This document shows positions 1 through 10,360 of a stretch of 64,000 nucleotides of DNA, piece after piece (position 1 is the stretch's first letter; every line of letters starts with the position of its first letter). The translations under genes were made by a program, and so were the position numbers. The DNA is from Ramlibacter sp. Lineage in GTDB: Bacteria > Pseudomonadota > Gammaproteobacteria > Burkholderiales > Burkholderiaceae_C. A model generated the notes under the pieces. That model was not told the DNA's origin, searched no databases, and saw nothing but the letters and a program-made list of their open reading frames with translations. The DNA lies in contig NZ_JARXAB010000021.1 in NCBI RefSeq assembly GCF_029866045.1, forward strand, positions 1-64,000. The letters run 5' to 3'.

Positions 1-228
1 CTTGGCCTTGGGGCCATCGGCCGGCACAGCGGGCAGGGCCACAGGAACCTCGTTGGCCGCGATACTGGCGGGGATGGTGCTGGGGTTGACCACCTGCACC
101 ATGCCGGTACCGCGGTAGCCGTGCTGGACCGACTCCATCGGGGGCCGCTCGCAGGCGGCCAGGAGCAGGACGGAGGCAGCGGCCAGCAGGCGCGCGCCGT
201 GACGCATCAGCGTGTGGGTTCGGGTCAT
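1..228 (-). CDS. pufC: Photosynthetic reaction centre cytochrome c subunit, N-terminal part (runs off window)
   Basis: Reverse translation from ATG at 228: MTRTHTLMRHGARLLAAASVLLLAACERPPMESVQHGYRGTGMVQV...; lipobox LAAC, starts 9 nt after the pufM stop. Confidence 0.9.
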   Translation of the reverse strand, partial: MTRTHTLMRHGARLLAAASVLLLAACERPPMESVQHGYRGTGMVQVVNPSTIPASIAANEVPVALPAVPADGPKAK

Positions 229-236
229 GGCGTGGC

Positions 237-1208
237 TCACGGCTTGACTCCCAGGGAAGGATCGGAGACGGCAGGGAAGACGTCCGGGTACATCGGTGCA
301 ACGCCGTGCTTGATGGCCCACAGGTACCAGTTGTCGACGACGGTGCCGGTCAGCAAGATGCCGATGCCACCAGTGAGCGGGCACAGCACCGCGAACCACC
401 AGGCCCAGCGGTGAATGGACTCCATCGTGGCGTTGAAGCCCATGGTCCAGCGCCAGAACAGGGCGGCGCGCTCCGAGGCAGTGCCGCGGTCGACGATCTG
501 CTCGATCTCACGCTCGCCACCGTAGCGGCCGACCGCCAAGATGGTGGCGCCGTGCATCGCGAACAGCAGGACCGAGCCATAGAGGAACACGATCGAGAGC
601 GCGTGGAAGGGGTTGTAGAACAGGTTGCCGTAACGCAGCGAGAAAGCGGCCGTCCAGTCCAGGTGCGGGAAGATGCCGTAGGGCACCGCCTCGCTCCAGG
701 AGCCCATGAGAATGGGGCGGAACAGGCCGAGCACCAAGAACAGCCAAATCGCCGCAGCGAAGGCCCATGGAATATGGGTGCCCATGCCCAGCTCGCGGGC
801 ACGCCGGTAGGTACGCGCCCACCAAAGCATGACCGAGGCCAGCAGGAAGAGGCTGGCGATCATGTACCAGCCGCCCTGGTTCATCGGCGGCAGCGACAGA
901 CCGTACTGGGGCGGCGGCGGCTCCAGCGCCAGCCAGAACAGCTGACGCACGAACTGCACCGGGTCCCAGCCGACCTGGGCAAGCATGTTGAAGCCGATGA
1001 TGTTGAAAGCCAGTGTGCCCAAAATAAGGGACGCCAGTCCCAGACCGCCCAGATAGATCGGTCCGAGCTGGGCGTTACCCAGCTTACCGGCCCAGTAGTT
1101 GATCCAGGGTTGTCCGGTGCGGGGGCTGTTGCCGTGCCCCAGGGGCACGCCCATGTGCAGCGGCCCAGTGGCCTGCACGGTGGTAAAGAGGTTCTGGTAT
1201 TGAGCCAT
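237..1208 (-). CDS. pufM: Reaction centre M subunit
   Basis: 323 aa ORF with typical PufM sequence ([29 protein letters not shown]..., [12 protein letters not shown]). Confidence 0.98.
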   Translation of the reverse strand: MAQYQNLFTTVQATGPLHMGVPLGHGNSPRTGQPWINYWAGKLGNAQLGPIYLGGLGLASLILGTLAFNIIGFNMLAQVGWDPVQFVRQLFWLALEPPPPQYGLSLPPMNQGGWYMIASLFLLASVMLWWARTYRRARELGMGTHIPWAFAAAIWLFLVLGLFRPILMGSWSEAVPYGIFPHLDWTAAFSLRYGNLFYNPFHALSIVFLYGSVLLFAMHGATILAVGRYGGEREIEQIVDRGTASERAALFWRWTMGFNATMESIHRWAWWFAVLCPLTGGIGILLTGTVVDNWYLWAIKHGVAPMYPDVFPAVSDPSLGVKP

Positions 1209-1224
1209 CAGAAAATCCCTCGGT

Positions 1225-2064
1225 TTATTGGAGCGGCCACTGCGACCAGATGGGCAGGTTCAGCCACCAACCCCACCACTCGGGCCAGCCGCGGCTCCAG
1301 AAAGGCCCGCTGATCACGATGCACAGGGCGGAGAACAGGCCGGACGCCAGCGCCAGGAACAAGCCCACGCGGTGAATGCCCAGGGTGCCCACCGAGTAGC
1401 CGACGATGTCGCGGAAGTAGGTGTCCTCGTGCTCGGGGGTCTTGACCACCTGGCCCTTGGGCGGGTTGGTCGATGACAGCACCAGGGCGCCGTGCAGCGA
1501 GAGGGCCAGGGTCGTGGTGAAGAAAAAGCTCACCGCGATCATGTGCGCCGGGTTGTAGTGGAAATGCAGGTACTGGTAGCCGACGTTCGACACCCAGTCG
1601 AGGTGACTGAAGATGCCGTAGGGGAAGCCATGGCCCCAGGCGCCCAGCAGCACCGGGCGCACAACGACCAGGGTCACATAGGCAATGATGGCCACGCTGA
1701 ACGCTGCGGGCACGTGATAGCCCATGCCCAGCTTGCGGCAGATCTCGACCTCGCGCATGGCCCAGGAGCCAAATGCGCCGATTGCGCAAATGGTGATCAA
1801 CTGCCACAGGCCACCCTCCATGAGCGGCGCCGCGCGCAGGCCATAGGACAGGTCCGGTGGTGCGATGCTGATCTGCCAGAGGTTCCAGGTGGGCCCTTGC
1901 GAGGCGCCCCAGAGAATCAGCGCCGTGCCAAGCAGGGCGAAGAACATCGTGGTGATGCCGAAGAAGCCAACGTAAAACGGGCCCATCCAGAAATCGAACA
2001 GGTCTCCGCCAAGCAGGGTCCCGCCGCGGACTCGGTATTTCTTCTCAAAACTGAGCATAGCCAT
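1225..2064 (-). CDS. pufL: Reaction centre L subunit
   Basis: ORF from internal Met [36 protein letters not shown]; canonical PufL. Confidence 0.98.
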   Translation of the reverse strand: MAMLSFEKKYRVRGGTLLGGDLFDFWMGPFYVGFFGITTMFFALLGTALILWGASQGPTWNLWQISIAPPDLSYGLRAAPLMEGGLWQLITICAIGAFGSWAMREVEICRKLGMGYHVPAAFSVAIIAYVTLVVVRPVLLGAWGHGFPYGIFSHLDWVSNVGYQYLHFHYNPAHMIAVSFFFTTTLALSLHGALVLSSTNPPKGQVVKTPEHEDTYFRDIVGYSVGTLGIHRVGLFLALASGLFSALCIVISGPFWSRGWPEWWGWWLNLPIWSQWPLQ

Positions 2065-2114
2065 AGGGCTCTCCTGCCTCAGGGAAATGGAAACAATTCG
2101 GGGCGTACGCCGCG

Positions 2115-2152
2115 GGGGCTGTGCCAGATCACCACGTCTGGAGACAGCTCCC
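2115..2152 (-). other. Intercistronic RNA hairpin between pufA and pufL
   Basis: On the minus strand GGG-a-GCTGT-ct-CCAGA-loop-TCTGG-c-ACAGC-c-CCC; position matches the known pufBA/LM mRNA-stabilising hairpin in Rhodobacter. Confidence 0.65.
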
Positions 2153-2167
2153 GGGGCTATCGCCGGA

Positions 2168-2365
2168 TCAGGACGACTTGGGCGTAGCTGCCGGCAGCGG
2201 GGCGTTTTGCGCCGCTGCGGCCGGTGCCTTCTTGGCACCGTCAAGCCAGTTGAACTTGTTCGTGCTGAGCAGAATGAGATGGATCATTGCTGCCAGGCCG
2301 AACAGGAAAATGCCCTGAACGACCATCGCGCGAAGGGGGTCATAAAGACGCCAGACTCTCCACAT
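2168..2365 (-). CDS. pufA: LH1 alpha polypeptide
   Basis: [41 protein letters not shown]...; SD AGGAG upstream. Confidence 0.97.
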   Translation of the reverse strand: MWRVWRLYDPLRAMVVQGIFLFGLAAMIHLILLSTNKFNWLDGAKKAPAAAAQNAPLPAATPKSS

Positions 2366-2375
2366 GGTGTAACTC

Positions 2376-2600
2376 CTAGGAAATATGAGACAAGAGGGTG
2401 TAGACCGCGGCCCGGGTCCCTGAGAACACGTTGTCCATGTTCTCTGCGCCCGGCAACCAGCCTTTCCAGTGCAGTCCGACCAACTGGCCGAGCAGCGCCA
2501 CGGAAAAGAGCACCACGAAGCAGGGAACGAAAACAATCAGCAGGCTGCGGTCCACCGAGGGGGCGGGCGTCCTGCGTGCGTGAGCGAAGGGTTGGGTCAT
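2376..2600 (-). CDS. Small single-TM protein between pufB and pufA, unknown function
   Basis: 74 aa ORF MTQPFAHARRTPAPSVDRSLLIVFVPCFVVLFSVALLGQLVGLHWKGWLPGAENMDNVFSGTRAAVYTLLSHIS; strong SD (CAAGGAGTCGATCATG); fits tightly between pufB and pufA. Confidence 0.8.
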   Translation of the reverse strand: MTQPFAHARRTPAPSVDRSLLIVFVPCFVVLFSVALLGQLVGLHWKGWLPGAENMDNVFSGTRAAVYTLLSHIS

Positions 2601-2632
2601 GATCGACTCCTTGATTTAGCTAGCGGTTCGAA

Positions 2633-2779
2633 TCAGCTGAACCAGGGCCGCCAGGCCCAGACCAGGGCATGGGCGATCACGGCGACAGCCGCGAATCCCA
2701 CAAATCCTTGGGTCCAGTACTGATGGAACTCCTGAGCCTCTTCGTCGGTCAGGCCGGAAATAGATGTCCGATTCGACAT
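2633..2779 (-). CDS. pufB: LH1 beta polypeptide
   Basis: [56 protein letters not shown]. Confidence 0.97.
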   Translation of the reverse strand: MSNRTSISGLTDEEAQEFHQYWTQGFVGFAAVAVIAHALVWAWRPWFS

Positions 2780-2846
2780 GCGACTGCTCCTTTTAGAAAA
2801 AGGCCTCACGGCCTGCGCTGCGCCCAACCCGCGCAACCTGGGTGGC

Positions 2847-2863
2847 CGTGGCGGGATGCCACG
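2847..2863 (-). other. Perfect hairpin between bchZ stop and pufB
   Basis: CGTGGC-GGGAT-GCCACG (6 bp stem, 5 nt loop) in the bchZ-pufB spacer. Confidence 0.45.
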
Positions 2864-2899
2864 ACATGCCTTGCATTCCTGTCCTGCAGACGGTGCGGC

Positions 2900-4444
2900 T
2901 CATGTCGCCACCTCCGCTGCCAGGCTCGAACCCCAACCCAGCGACACTCCGGCGCGCTCCACATGGGCGGGCTCTACACGCTCGCTGCCTTGGTCACGCG
3001 CACCGCGCTCGGCCTCGTCACGCAGCCGCTTGGCCGCCGAAATCTGCACCAGCACCGGCTGGCTGGCCACCAGTCGATGCAGCAGCGCCTGCGCGCTCTC
3101 ATCCCAGGGCACATCGGGCGCGCCGGCAATGCCGCGTGCCAGCGTGGCATCGACACGGTCCATGTCGGTGGCCAGCGGCAGGATGTGGAACAGCGCGTCG
3201 AAGAGGGCGTTGCAGACCTCCTGCACCAGGTAGGTCGCGCCGCTGTAGCCCATAAAGGGGGTTCCCGTGTGGCGGCGGATGATGGCCCCGGGAAAGGACG
3301 CTGGTATGAACGCCGGCCGCATCGGGCTGGCGCCGCCGGCCTCGGCCAGGTACATGCGTTCGTTGAAGCTGCCAAAAAGAATCAAGGGCGGCTTGCTATG
3401 CACCAACTCGCGCACGCGGGCGTTGTCGGTTTTCTCGCCGGGCTTGCGTGCCACATGGAAGCGGCAAGGCAGACCCATTTCCTCTTCGAGGAAGTTGCGG
3501 ATGCCGCGGGTGTAGGTCTCGGTCGCGACCACGGCAAAGCTGGCGGTGGAGAAAAAATCCTGCGTCACCGAGCGCCACAAGTCCCAGAGAGGTTTGAGGG
3601 TCGTGTGTCTTTCGCGTTCGATGAAGGGCTCGGGATCCAAGTTCAGCAGCTCACCGAGCTTGCGCAGGAAAAGCGTTGTCGAGTGCAGCCCGATGGGCGC
3701 CTGCAGGTACGGGCGGTCCAGGAGCTCGCACAGGCCGCGACCGAATTCGCGGTACATGCAGATGTTGACGTCGGCCTCCACCAGGCGCGAGACCTCGGCC
3801 AGGTGGCTGCCCAGGGGAAAGACCAGGTTGATGTCGGCGCCGATGCCTTGCACCAGGCGGCGGATCTCGGCGATGTCACTGGGGCTGTTGAAGGTGCCGT
3901 AGCAGGGGCCGATGATGTTGACCCGCGGCTTCTCGCCTTCCTTGCGCTCACGCGGCGGGACCTTCTTCATGCCGTACTCGGTCCAAAGCCAGCTCATGGC
4001 GCGGTTGGCGCACTGCCACTGGTCTTCGTCGATGGTGCGCGGCAAAAAGCGCATCAGGTTGGTGCCTTCGGGCGTGACGCCGCCACCGATCATTTCGGCG
4101 ATCGAGCCGGTCACCACCACCGCAGGCAGTTCGGGGTCAAGCACCGCGTGGGCGCGCTTCATTGCGCCTTCGGTGCCTTCGCGTCCGAGCTGTTCTTCGG
4201 CCAGGCCGGTGACGACGATGGGCAATTCGTGCGGAGGCAGCGCGTCGGTGTAGTGCAGCACCGAGGTCACGGGCAGGTTCTCGCAGCCCACCGGGCCGTC
4301 GATCACCACTTGCAAACCCTTGATCGCGGTGAACACATACACCGCGCCCCAGTAACCGCCTGCGCGGTCATGGTCGATGACGAAATTGGGCTTGACCGGC
4401 AGCTTGGCCACCGTCGGCATCGGGGTCGGGGTCGGAGCGCTCAT
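2900..4444 (-). CDS. bchZ: Chlorophyllide reductase subunit Z
   Basis: Nitrogenase-like BchZ sequence ([60 protein letters not shown]); ATGA overlap with bchY. Confidence 0.97.
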   Translation of the reverse strand: MSAPTPTPMPTVAKLPVKPNFVIDHDRAGGYWGAVYVFTAIKGLQVVIDGPVGCENLPVTSVLHYTDALPPHELPIVVTGLAEEQLGREGTEGAMKRAHAVLDPELPAVVVTGSIAEMIGGGVTPEGTNLMRFLPRTIDEDQWQCANRAMSWLWTEYGMKKVPPRERKEGEKPRVNIIGPCYGTFNSPSDIAEIRRLVQGIGADINLVFPLGSHLAEVSRLVEADVNICMYREFGRGLCELLDRPYLQAPIGLHSTTLFLRKLGELLNLDPEPFIERERHTTLKPLWDLWRSVTQDFFSTASFAVVATETYTRGIRNFLEEEMGLPCRFHVARKPGEKTDNARVRELVHSKPPLILFGSFNERMYLAEAGGASPMRPAFIPASFPGAIIRRHTGTPFMGYSGATYLVQEVCNALFDALFHILPLATDMDRVDATLARGIAGAPDVPWDESAQALLHRLVASQPVLVQISAAKRLRDEAERGARDQGSERVEPAHVERAGVSLGWGSSLAAEVAT

Positions 4445-6009
4445 GAGCCCATCTCCTCCGCTTTGCGCTTTTTCTTGGCCTTCTCGTTCATGCGCTTCAC
4501 ATCGGCGCGGAAGGCGGGGAATTGGCGTGGCACCTCGGCCCACACGCCGGCCTCGTCACCTTGGCCGGCGCCGCCGAAGAATTCCTTCATGCGGTCGAAG
4601 CGCTGCTGGTTTCCGATCGCGCCGTTGATCACCTGAATCAGCGAGCCGGCACCGGCCACGCCCATGAGCGGGCGAGCAGAAATGAGGTTGGTGAAATACA
4701 GCGAGGGGATGCAGGCTTCCTTGGCGGCCTGCACCACCGGGGTAGTGCCGATCGCCAGCTGGGGCTTCCATTCATGGAACGCGGCGATGTCTTGTTCGAG
4801 CGAAGCGCGGAACTGCACATGCACGCCCTTGGACTGAAGCCACGCGGCGTCCTGCGCGTTCCAGGGGGTGGCCGGACAGGCCGAGCCCACGTAGCGCAGG
4901 TCAGCACCGCACTCGACCAGCAGACGCGCCACCAGCAGCTCGGAACCTTCGTAGCCCGAGAGCGTGATGCGGCCCTGGATCTTTTGCTGCGACAACACGC
5001 CGCGCATCGCGGCCTGCGCGGCGTTGCGAGCGGCGTCGATCTTGTCTTGCGACACACCCGTGGCTTGGCCAATGGCGCCGAGCCAGTCGTGCGTGCCCTC
5101 AACACCGACGGGTGCGGAGCCCACGATCGGACGACCCGCGGCCTGGAACTCCCGCACGCTGGCGGTGTAGAAGGGGTGGATGGCTGCCACCGCTGCGCAG
5201 TCAAGCGCCGCATAGAGCTCGCGCCACTCGCGTGTGGGCACCACAGTCCCCACCGCCAGGCCCATGGGAGCGATCATCTGGGCGATGCCGGGCGGGTCGG
5301 CCGGGAACATTTCCCCCAGCAGCGTGATCGAAGGCTTGTCGCTGCGCGCCTGGCGCGGCGCGGCCACCGGGCCGGCCTCGGCCTCGGTGCGGGCGTAGCG
5401 CAGCATCGCACCGGCGAGCACGTCCTTGGCCTCGGCATGCGTGGGCACGCCAAAACCCGGCACGTCGATGCCGATGATGCGCACGCCGTTGATTTCTTTG
5501 GGCAGCAGTTGCAGCGGCACGCCGCTGGCCGTCGGCACGCACAGGTTGATGATGACGATGGCGTCGTACTTGGCCGGATCCGCCTGGTCGTAGACCGAAT
5601 CGCGGATGTCCTCGAACAGCTTGCCGGTCACCAGCGTCTCGCTGTTGAACGGCACATAGCCCACGCTGCGGCGGGCGCCGTAGAAGTGCGAGGTGAAGGT
5701 CAGGCCATACACGCAGCACGCCGATCCCGAGAGGATGGTGGCAGTGCGGCGCATGCGCAGACCCACCCGCAGCGAGCCGAACGCCGGGCACATGCTTTGT
5801 GGCTGATCGTGCGGGCCGGCGTCGGCCTTGCGCGGATAGTCGGCGGCATATTGCGCGAGGATCTCGCCCTTGCCAGCAGACAGGGCGGCCTGCTGCATCG
5901 CGTCCTTGCCGGCGTGGCAGCCCAGGCCATCGGCGGAAGGCGCGATGGCCGTGGCAGACACCGACGTCACATCGGCCGGAGCCGGCTGAATGGGAATGAT
6001 GCGGTCCAT
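4441..6009 (-). CDS. bchY: Chlorophyllide reductase subunit Y
   Basis: [67 protein letters not shown]. Confidence 0.97.
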   Translation of the reverse strand: MDRIIPIQPAPADVTSVSATAIAPSADGLGCHAGKDAMQQAALSAGKGEILAQYAADYPRKADAGPHDQPQSMCPAFGSLRVGLRMRRTATILSGSACCVYGLTFTSHFYGARRSVGYVPFNSETLVTGKLFEDIRDSVYDQADPAKYDAIVIINLCVPTASGVPLQLLPKEINGVRIIGIDVPGFGVPTHAEAKDVLAGAMLRYARTEAEAGPVAAPRQARSDKPSITLLGEMFPADPPGIAQMIAPMGLAVGTVVPTREWRELYAALDCAAVAAIHPFYTASVREFQAAGRPIVGSAPVGVEGTHDWLGAIGQATGVSQDKIDAARNAAQAAMRGVLSQQKIQGRITLSGYEGSELLVARLLVECGADLRYVGSACPATPWNAQDAAWLQSKGVHVQFRASLEQDIAAFHEWKPQLAIGTTPVVQAAKEACIPSLYFTNLISARPLMGVAGAGSLIQVINGAIGNQQRFDRMKEFFGGAGQGDEAGVWAEVPRQFPAFRADVKRMNEKAKKKRKAEEMGS

Positions 6010-6037
6010 GGTGCGGCGCGTGTGGTTCGGACGTCGC

Positions 6038-7042
6038 TTACGCGGCGTCGTAAATCACTTCCAGGGTGGGCTTGATCACATGCTCGACGCCGGTCATGTC
6101 GGCCATCGTGGCCGGCTGCAGGACCACGTTGCGGCCCACGACGTCGGAGCTGAAAAGTGCCAGCAGTTCGTCCTGCGTCTGCGGCTTCGGACGCTTCGGA
6201 GGCGCCTCGGCGACATTGGTGGCCAGCTCCTCGAAGAGGGAGGCCCACTCGGTGCCGGGACGGCCGATGATTTCGTAAGAGGCGCTCTTGCGGCGAATGT
6301 CCTCGTTGGCCGGGATCGCGGCCAGCACCGGGATGCCAGCGTTGGCGGCGAATGCCTGCGCTTCGCCCGTGCCGTCGTCCTTGTTGATCACCATGCCGGC
6401 AACGCCGACGTTGCCGCCGAGCTTGCGGAAGTATTCGACCGCGCTGCACACGTTGTTGGCCACGTAGAGCGACTGCAGGTCGTTGGAGCCGACCACGATC
6501 ACCTTCTGGCACATGTCGCGTGCGATCGGCAGGCCGAAGCCGCCGCAGACCACGTCGCCCAGGAAGTCGAGCAGCACGTAATCAAAGCCCCAGTCGTGGA
6601 AGCCGAGTTTTTCCAGGGTCTCGAAGCCGTGGATGATCCCGCGCCCGCCGCAGCCGCGGCCGACCTCGGGGCCGCCGAGCTCCATCGCGAACACGCCGTC
6701 GCGGATGAAGCAGACGTCACCGATGGACACGCTCTCGCCGGCCAGCTTCTTCTTCGAAGAGGTCTCAATGATGGTCGGGCAGGCCTTGCCTCCGAACAGC
6801 AGGCTGGTGGTGTCGCTCTTGGGGTCGCACCCAATGAGCAGCACCTTCTTGCCCTGCTGGGCCATCATGTAGGAGAGGTTGGCGAGGGTGAAGCTCTTTC
6901 CGATGCCGCCCTTGCCGTAGATCGCGATGATCTGGGTTTCTTTGGTGGGCGCGCCGGTGTGCACCGGGTCGGGCGCCTGCGCCGCTTCGCGACGAAGGGT
7001 TTCAACAAAGCGCACAGGTTGACTGTTTTCTTGGGATGCCAT
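6038..7042 (-). CDS. bchX: Chlorophyllide reductase iron protein X
   Basis: IAIYGKGGIGKSFTLANLSYMMAQQGKKVLLIGCDPKSDTTSLLFGG; NifH/BchL-like. Confidence 0.97.
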   Translation of the reverse strand: MASQENSQPVRFVETLRREAAQAPDPVHTGAPTKETQIIAIYGKGGIGKSFTLANLSYMMAQQGKKVLLIGCDPKSDTTSLLFGGKACPTIIETSSKKKLAGESVSIGDVCFIRDGVFAMELGGPEVGRGCGGRGIIHGFETLEKLGFHDWGFDYVLLDFLGDVVCGGFGLPIARDMCQKVIVVGSNDLQSLYVANNVCSAVEYFRKLGGNVGVAGMVINKDDGTGEAQAFAANAGIPVLAAIPANEDIRRKSASYEIIGRPGTEWASLFEELATNVAEAPPKRPKPQTQDELLALFSSDVVGRNVVLQPATMADMTGVEHVIKPTLEVIYDAA

Positions 7043-7043
7043 C

Positions 7044-7991
7044 TCAGTTTCTCCAGTCCAAAACCATCTTCAGACACAAGGGATCGCCGAACGCCGCCTC
7101 ATAGGCCTGCTGTGCGCGGGACGGCGTCTCGACGTGTGTGACCAGGCCGTCCAGTGACAGCCGGCCCTCTTCGACCAGCTGGGTGACCGCCAGCAAGTCA
7201 GGCCGTTTCCATTCGGCGGCCACGCGGATGCGGGCCTCACGGAGGAAGGCGGGGGTATAGGAAAAGGCCAGATCGCCCTTGTAGAAGCCGGCCAGCACCA
7301 CTTCGCCTCCCATTTGCAGGCGCGGAATGGCCTTGTGCAGGATGGCGGAGTCACCGCTGACGTCGTAGATCGCGCGGTAGTCCTTGCGGCCGTCTTCGTC
7401 CGGGTGGATGACGGGGTAGCCTTCAGCCCCCGTGCGGCGCTGTGCCTGCGTCTCCCACACCGTGGGCGGCGTCAGGCCGGCGGCTACCGTGAGCCGCGCC
7501 AGCAAGCGGCCGACGACACCGTGGCCGATGATGAGGTCCGGCGGTGTGGCCGGTTCGCCGCGGCCGCCCAAGGCCACCGCGTGATAGGCCGTCGCCGCCA
7601 GCGCCAGAAGCGTTGCTTTTTCGCCCAGCGATTCAGACACCTTCACCACACGGCTCGCCGGGGCCAGCAGGCGCGAGCCCGCGCCGCCAAAGAGGTTGTG
7701 CACGCCGTCGAAGCTGTAGGAGCCCGGCACGAACACCGTATCCCCTTCGCGCAGGGCGCTCTCGGCCGGCGCCCGTCGCACCCGTCCCACCGTCTCGTAG
7801 CCCGGGACCAGGGGGTAGCCCATGCCAGGGAAGGGCGGCATGCTGCCATCCCAAAGCAGGCGTTCGGTACCGGTGCTGATGCCGCTGTGCAGGACCTCGA
7901 TCTCGAGGTCCTCGGGCGCAGGGGCGCGCAGCGGCAGCTTCTTGACTGACAGCTGGAGCGGGGCCTGGAACACGATGGCGGAGGCATGCAT
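7044..7991 (-). CDS. bchC: Bacteriochlorophyllide dehydrogenase
   Basis: BchC-type sequence (LHSGISTGTERLLWDGSMPPFPGMGYPLVPGYETVGRV); start at internal Met MHASAIVF. Confidence 0.94.
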   Translation of the reverse strand: MHASAIVFQAPLQLSVKKLPLRAPAPEDLEIEVLHSGISTGTERLLWDGSMPPFPGMGYPLVPGYETVGRVRRAPAESALREGDTVFVPGSYSFDGVHNLFGGAGSRLLAPASRVVKVSESLGEKATLLALAATAYHAVALGGRGEPATPPDLIIGHGVVGRLLARLTVAAGLTPPTVWETQAQRRTGAEGYPVIHPDEDGRKDYRAIYDVSGDSAILHKAIPRLQMGGEVVLAGFYKGDLAFSYTPAFLREARIRVAAEWKRPDLLAVTQLVEEGRLSLDGLVTHVETPSRAQQAYEAAFGDPLCLKMVLDWRN

Positions 7992-8021
7992 GACGTGTAT
8001 TCTTTGCTTGACTTTGATATG

Positions 8022-8039
8022 TGTCAACCCACATTGACA
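8022..8039. promoter_or_regulatory. PpsR/CrtJ-type operator upstream of bchC
   Basis: TGTcaacccacattgACA = perfect TGT-N12-ACA, 30 bp upstream of bchC start. Confidence 0.8.
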
Positions 8040-8063
8040 CTCAGACGTCCCTAAAGGGCCCGT

Positions 8064-9239
8064 TTAGGGGTAAACACCGGTCTTTCTGCCCACCAGAATG
8101 CGGCCGTGCAGGGGCATGGGGTTGGGCACCAGTTCTAGGTGGCTAAAGCCTGCCTCCGCCATGAGGCCCATCAGCTCGGCAGGGGTGCGCAGGCGTCCGG
8201 CGCCCATGGCCAACAGATAGAAGTGGTAATACGCATCGCCGGCGGCAGGGGCACAGTCCGGGTCGGCCATGGGCTCGGCCAACAGCAAGGTGCCACCGAC
8301 GGGCAGGGCCGCGTGGATCGCCGCCAGCAGCGGCCGGACCACCGAATCCGGGTGGTCATGCGCCACACGCAGCAGGGTGATGAGGTCGGCGCCGGTGGGG
8401 AGGGGGTCGTGAGCAAAGCTGCCGCCATGCACCGCGACGCGGCCTTCCATCCCGGCCTGAACCATCTGCTGGCGGGCCAGCTGGGCCACCGGCGGCAGAT
8501 CAAAGAGCTTGAGTTGGAGGGCGGGCGCATGGCGGGCCAAGGCGCGGATCCACGCCCCGAGGCCGCCACCCACGTCCATCACGCACTGGTGCTCGGCGAA
8601 GGGATAGGCCGCGAGCAGCTCCTCAATGAGAAAGCCCTGCGAGCTGGCCATGAGCTCCGAGTAGCGAGCCACCTGGCTGCCATCCCAGCGGCTGGAGCTG
8701 CCGGAGTCAGAGCCCTCGGTGTAAGGCCAGTAGGCCTGGAGGCTGGCGGCCCGCCCGCGCAGCAGCGCCAGCGGATCCCGCAGGTCCTCGTAGAGGACCG
8801 CATGGTGTTCAATCATGCCGCGCAGGCCAGGGTCGGCGGCCACCGGTCGGCCCAGGGGGCCCAGACCGTAGCGGCCACCGCCGCGCAGCGCCAGCAGCTC
8901 AATGGCGACCGCCGAGCTCAGCAGGCGCTCTAGCGCTTCCGCTGGCATACCCGTGAGCGATGCCAGCTCGTCCAGGGTCCGAGGCCGCTCGAAAACATGC
9001 TCGAAAACGCGCAAACGTACGCAAGCCAGCAGGACCTGGGAATGGACAAAGCCAGCCATCACCCCGAACAGCCGCTCGGCGCGGCGCTGGGTCATCCAGC
9101 GGGCGAAGGGCAGCGCCAGGGCGCGGCGATAGAGAGACGGCTGGGCCATCCAGCGGTCGATCCGGGCATCCAGGGCGCGGCGCCAGGCGGGCCGCTCGGG
9201 CAGGGGAAGGGGGCGCAGGCCCAAGTGGGAGGCGGTCAT
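8064..9239 (-). CDS. crtF: Demethylspheroidene O-methyltransferase
   Basis: SAM methyltransferase (VMDVGGGLGAWIRALARHAP) in PGC context, overlaps crtE by ATGA. Confidence 0.9.
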   Translation of the reverse strand: MTASHLGLRPLPLPERPAWRRALDARIDRWMAQPSLYRRALALPFARWMTQRRAERLFGVMAGFVHSQVLLACVRLRVFEHVFERPRTLDELASLTGMPAEALERLLSSAVAIELLALRGGGRYGLGPLGRPVAADPGLRGMIEHHAVLYEDLRDPLALLRGRAASLQAYWPYTEGSDSGSSSRWDGSQVARYSELMASSQGFLIEELLAAYPFAEHQCVMDVGGGLGAWIRALARHAPALQLKLFDLPPVAQLARQQMVQAGMEGRVAVHGGSFAHDPLPTGADLITLLRVAHDHPDSVVRPLLAAIHAALPVGGTLLLAEPMADPDCAPAAGDAYYHFYLLAMGAGRLRTPAELMGLMAEAGFSHLELVPNPMPLHGRILVGRKTGVYP

Positions 9240-10186
9240 CCGGCCACCCCGCGCAAGGCGCTGACGCTGCTTGAGCCAGCATTGCTCGGAGCGAGCACCA
9301 TGCCCGCCTCCTCCAGCAGCCGGGTGCAGGCGACCTGCGGGACCAGCCGCTCGGATTCGCTGCGGACCAGGCGGCAGAGCGACTCGCGGCTGGGGCAGTC
9401 GGGAACTGAATCCACCGCAGCCTGCATCAGACCCTGGAAATGCTGCAGGGCGCCCACCAGCCCGAGGTCGGCCGCCGCACTGGGGCGGCCGTGTTGGGCA
9501 TCCTGGCCCACGGGCTTACCCAGCAGGACCGCATCCCCGAGAACGTCCCGGATGTCGTCGGCCACCTGATAGGCCTCACCGAGGCATTCGCCCAGGCGTG
9601 CCCAGGGGGCGGCAGGCTGGCCGGCAGCCAGCGCGCCGGCGCAGGTCGAGGCCACGAACAAGGCGCCGGTCTTGGCTTGCTGGTAACGGCTCAGATCCAC
9701 CCGTGGCTCGCACTCCCAGGCTTGGCCGCCGACGATGCCGTCGGTCGCGCCGGTGCAACGGGCCACCAGGGCCAAAAGCGCCGGAAGCCTTGCGAGCTGG
9801 GCCGGACTGCAGCCATCGGCGCCGCGGCCGAGGGCTTCGAAGGCCATCACGATCAAGGCGTCGCCGGCCAGCAGGGCCAGGGGCTCGCCCCAGGCCTTGT
9901 GCACCGTGGGTCGCCCGCGCCGCAGGTCGGCGTCGTCGAAGCAGGGCATGTCGTCATGCGCCAGCGAGGCGCAGTGGAGCAGCTCGATCGCGGTCGCCGC
10001 TGCATCCGACAGGGCCGGCGCGTCCTCGCTGCAGGCTTTGGCCACGGCCAGGCACAACTGCGGCCGTATGCGGGCGCCGCCTGGAAACACGGCATGACGC
10101 ATCGCGGCCAGCAGGCGTGGCGGCGCATGCGGGCCCTCCGCCAGCATGAACTGGCGCTCGAGCGCAGATTCGATCCGATTGGCCAT
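9236..10186 (-). CDS. crtE: Geranylgeranyl diphosphate synthase
   Basis: Polyprenyl synthase motifs GGARIRPQL, HDDMPCFDDADLRRG. Confidence 0.92.
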   Translation of the reverse strand: MANRIESALERQFMLAEGPHAPPRLLAAMRHAVFPGGARIRPQLCLAVAKACSEDAPALSDAAATAIELLHCASLAHDDMPCFDDADLRRGRPTVHKAWGEPLALLAGDALIVMAFEALGRGADGCSPAQLARLPALLALVARCTGATDGIVGGQAWECEPRVDLSRYQQAKTGALFVASTCAGALAAGQPAAPWARLGECLGEAYQVADDIRDVLGDAVLLGKPVGQDAQHGRPSAAADLGLVGALQHFQGLMQAAVDSVPDCPSRESLCRLVRSESERLVPQVACTRLLEEAGMVLAPSNAGSSSVSALRGVAG

Positions 10187-10238
10187 GGAGCACCCCCGGG
10201 GAAGCAGGCCGCGGTATCGCTGCCTTTACACTTCAATG

Positions 10239-10256
10239 TGTCAATCTAGCATGACG
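10239..10256. promoter_or_regulatory. Imperfect PpsR/CrtJ-type operator upstream of crtE
   Basis: TGTcaatctagcatgACG (TGT-N12-ACG). Confidence 0.55.
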
Positions 10257-10293
10257 GTTTAGATTGTCAACGAGGGCTTTCAGGGGATTCCCT

Positions 10294-10323
10294 TTGATGT
10301 AAATCTTTTTCGGGTGTTATAAG
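10294..10323 (+). promoter_or_regulatory. Putative sigma70-type promoter for ccmA
   Basis: TTGATG - 18 bp - TATAAG immediately upstream of a PpsR-like palindrome. Confidence 0.5.
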
Positions 10324-10341
10324 TGTCAACCTAATGTGACA
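10324..10341. promoter_or_regulatory. PpsR/CrtJ-type operator upstream of ccmA
   Basis: TGTcaacctaatgtgACA = perfect TGT-N12-ACA, 19 bp before ccmA ATG. Confidence 0.8.
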
Positions 10342-10360
10342 CTTCCTGGAGAAGGGGCCC

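Noticed and set aside
2669-4636. 655 aa ORF on the plus strand
   Set aside because: Antisense shadow of bchZ and pufB
4522-6075. 517 aa ORF on the plus strand
   Set aside because: Antisense shadow of bchY
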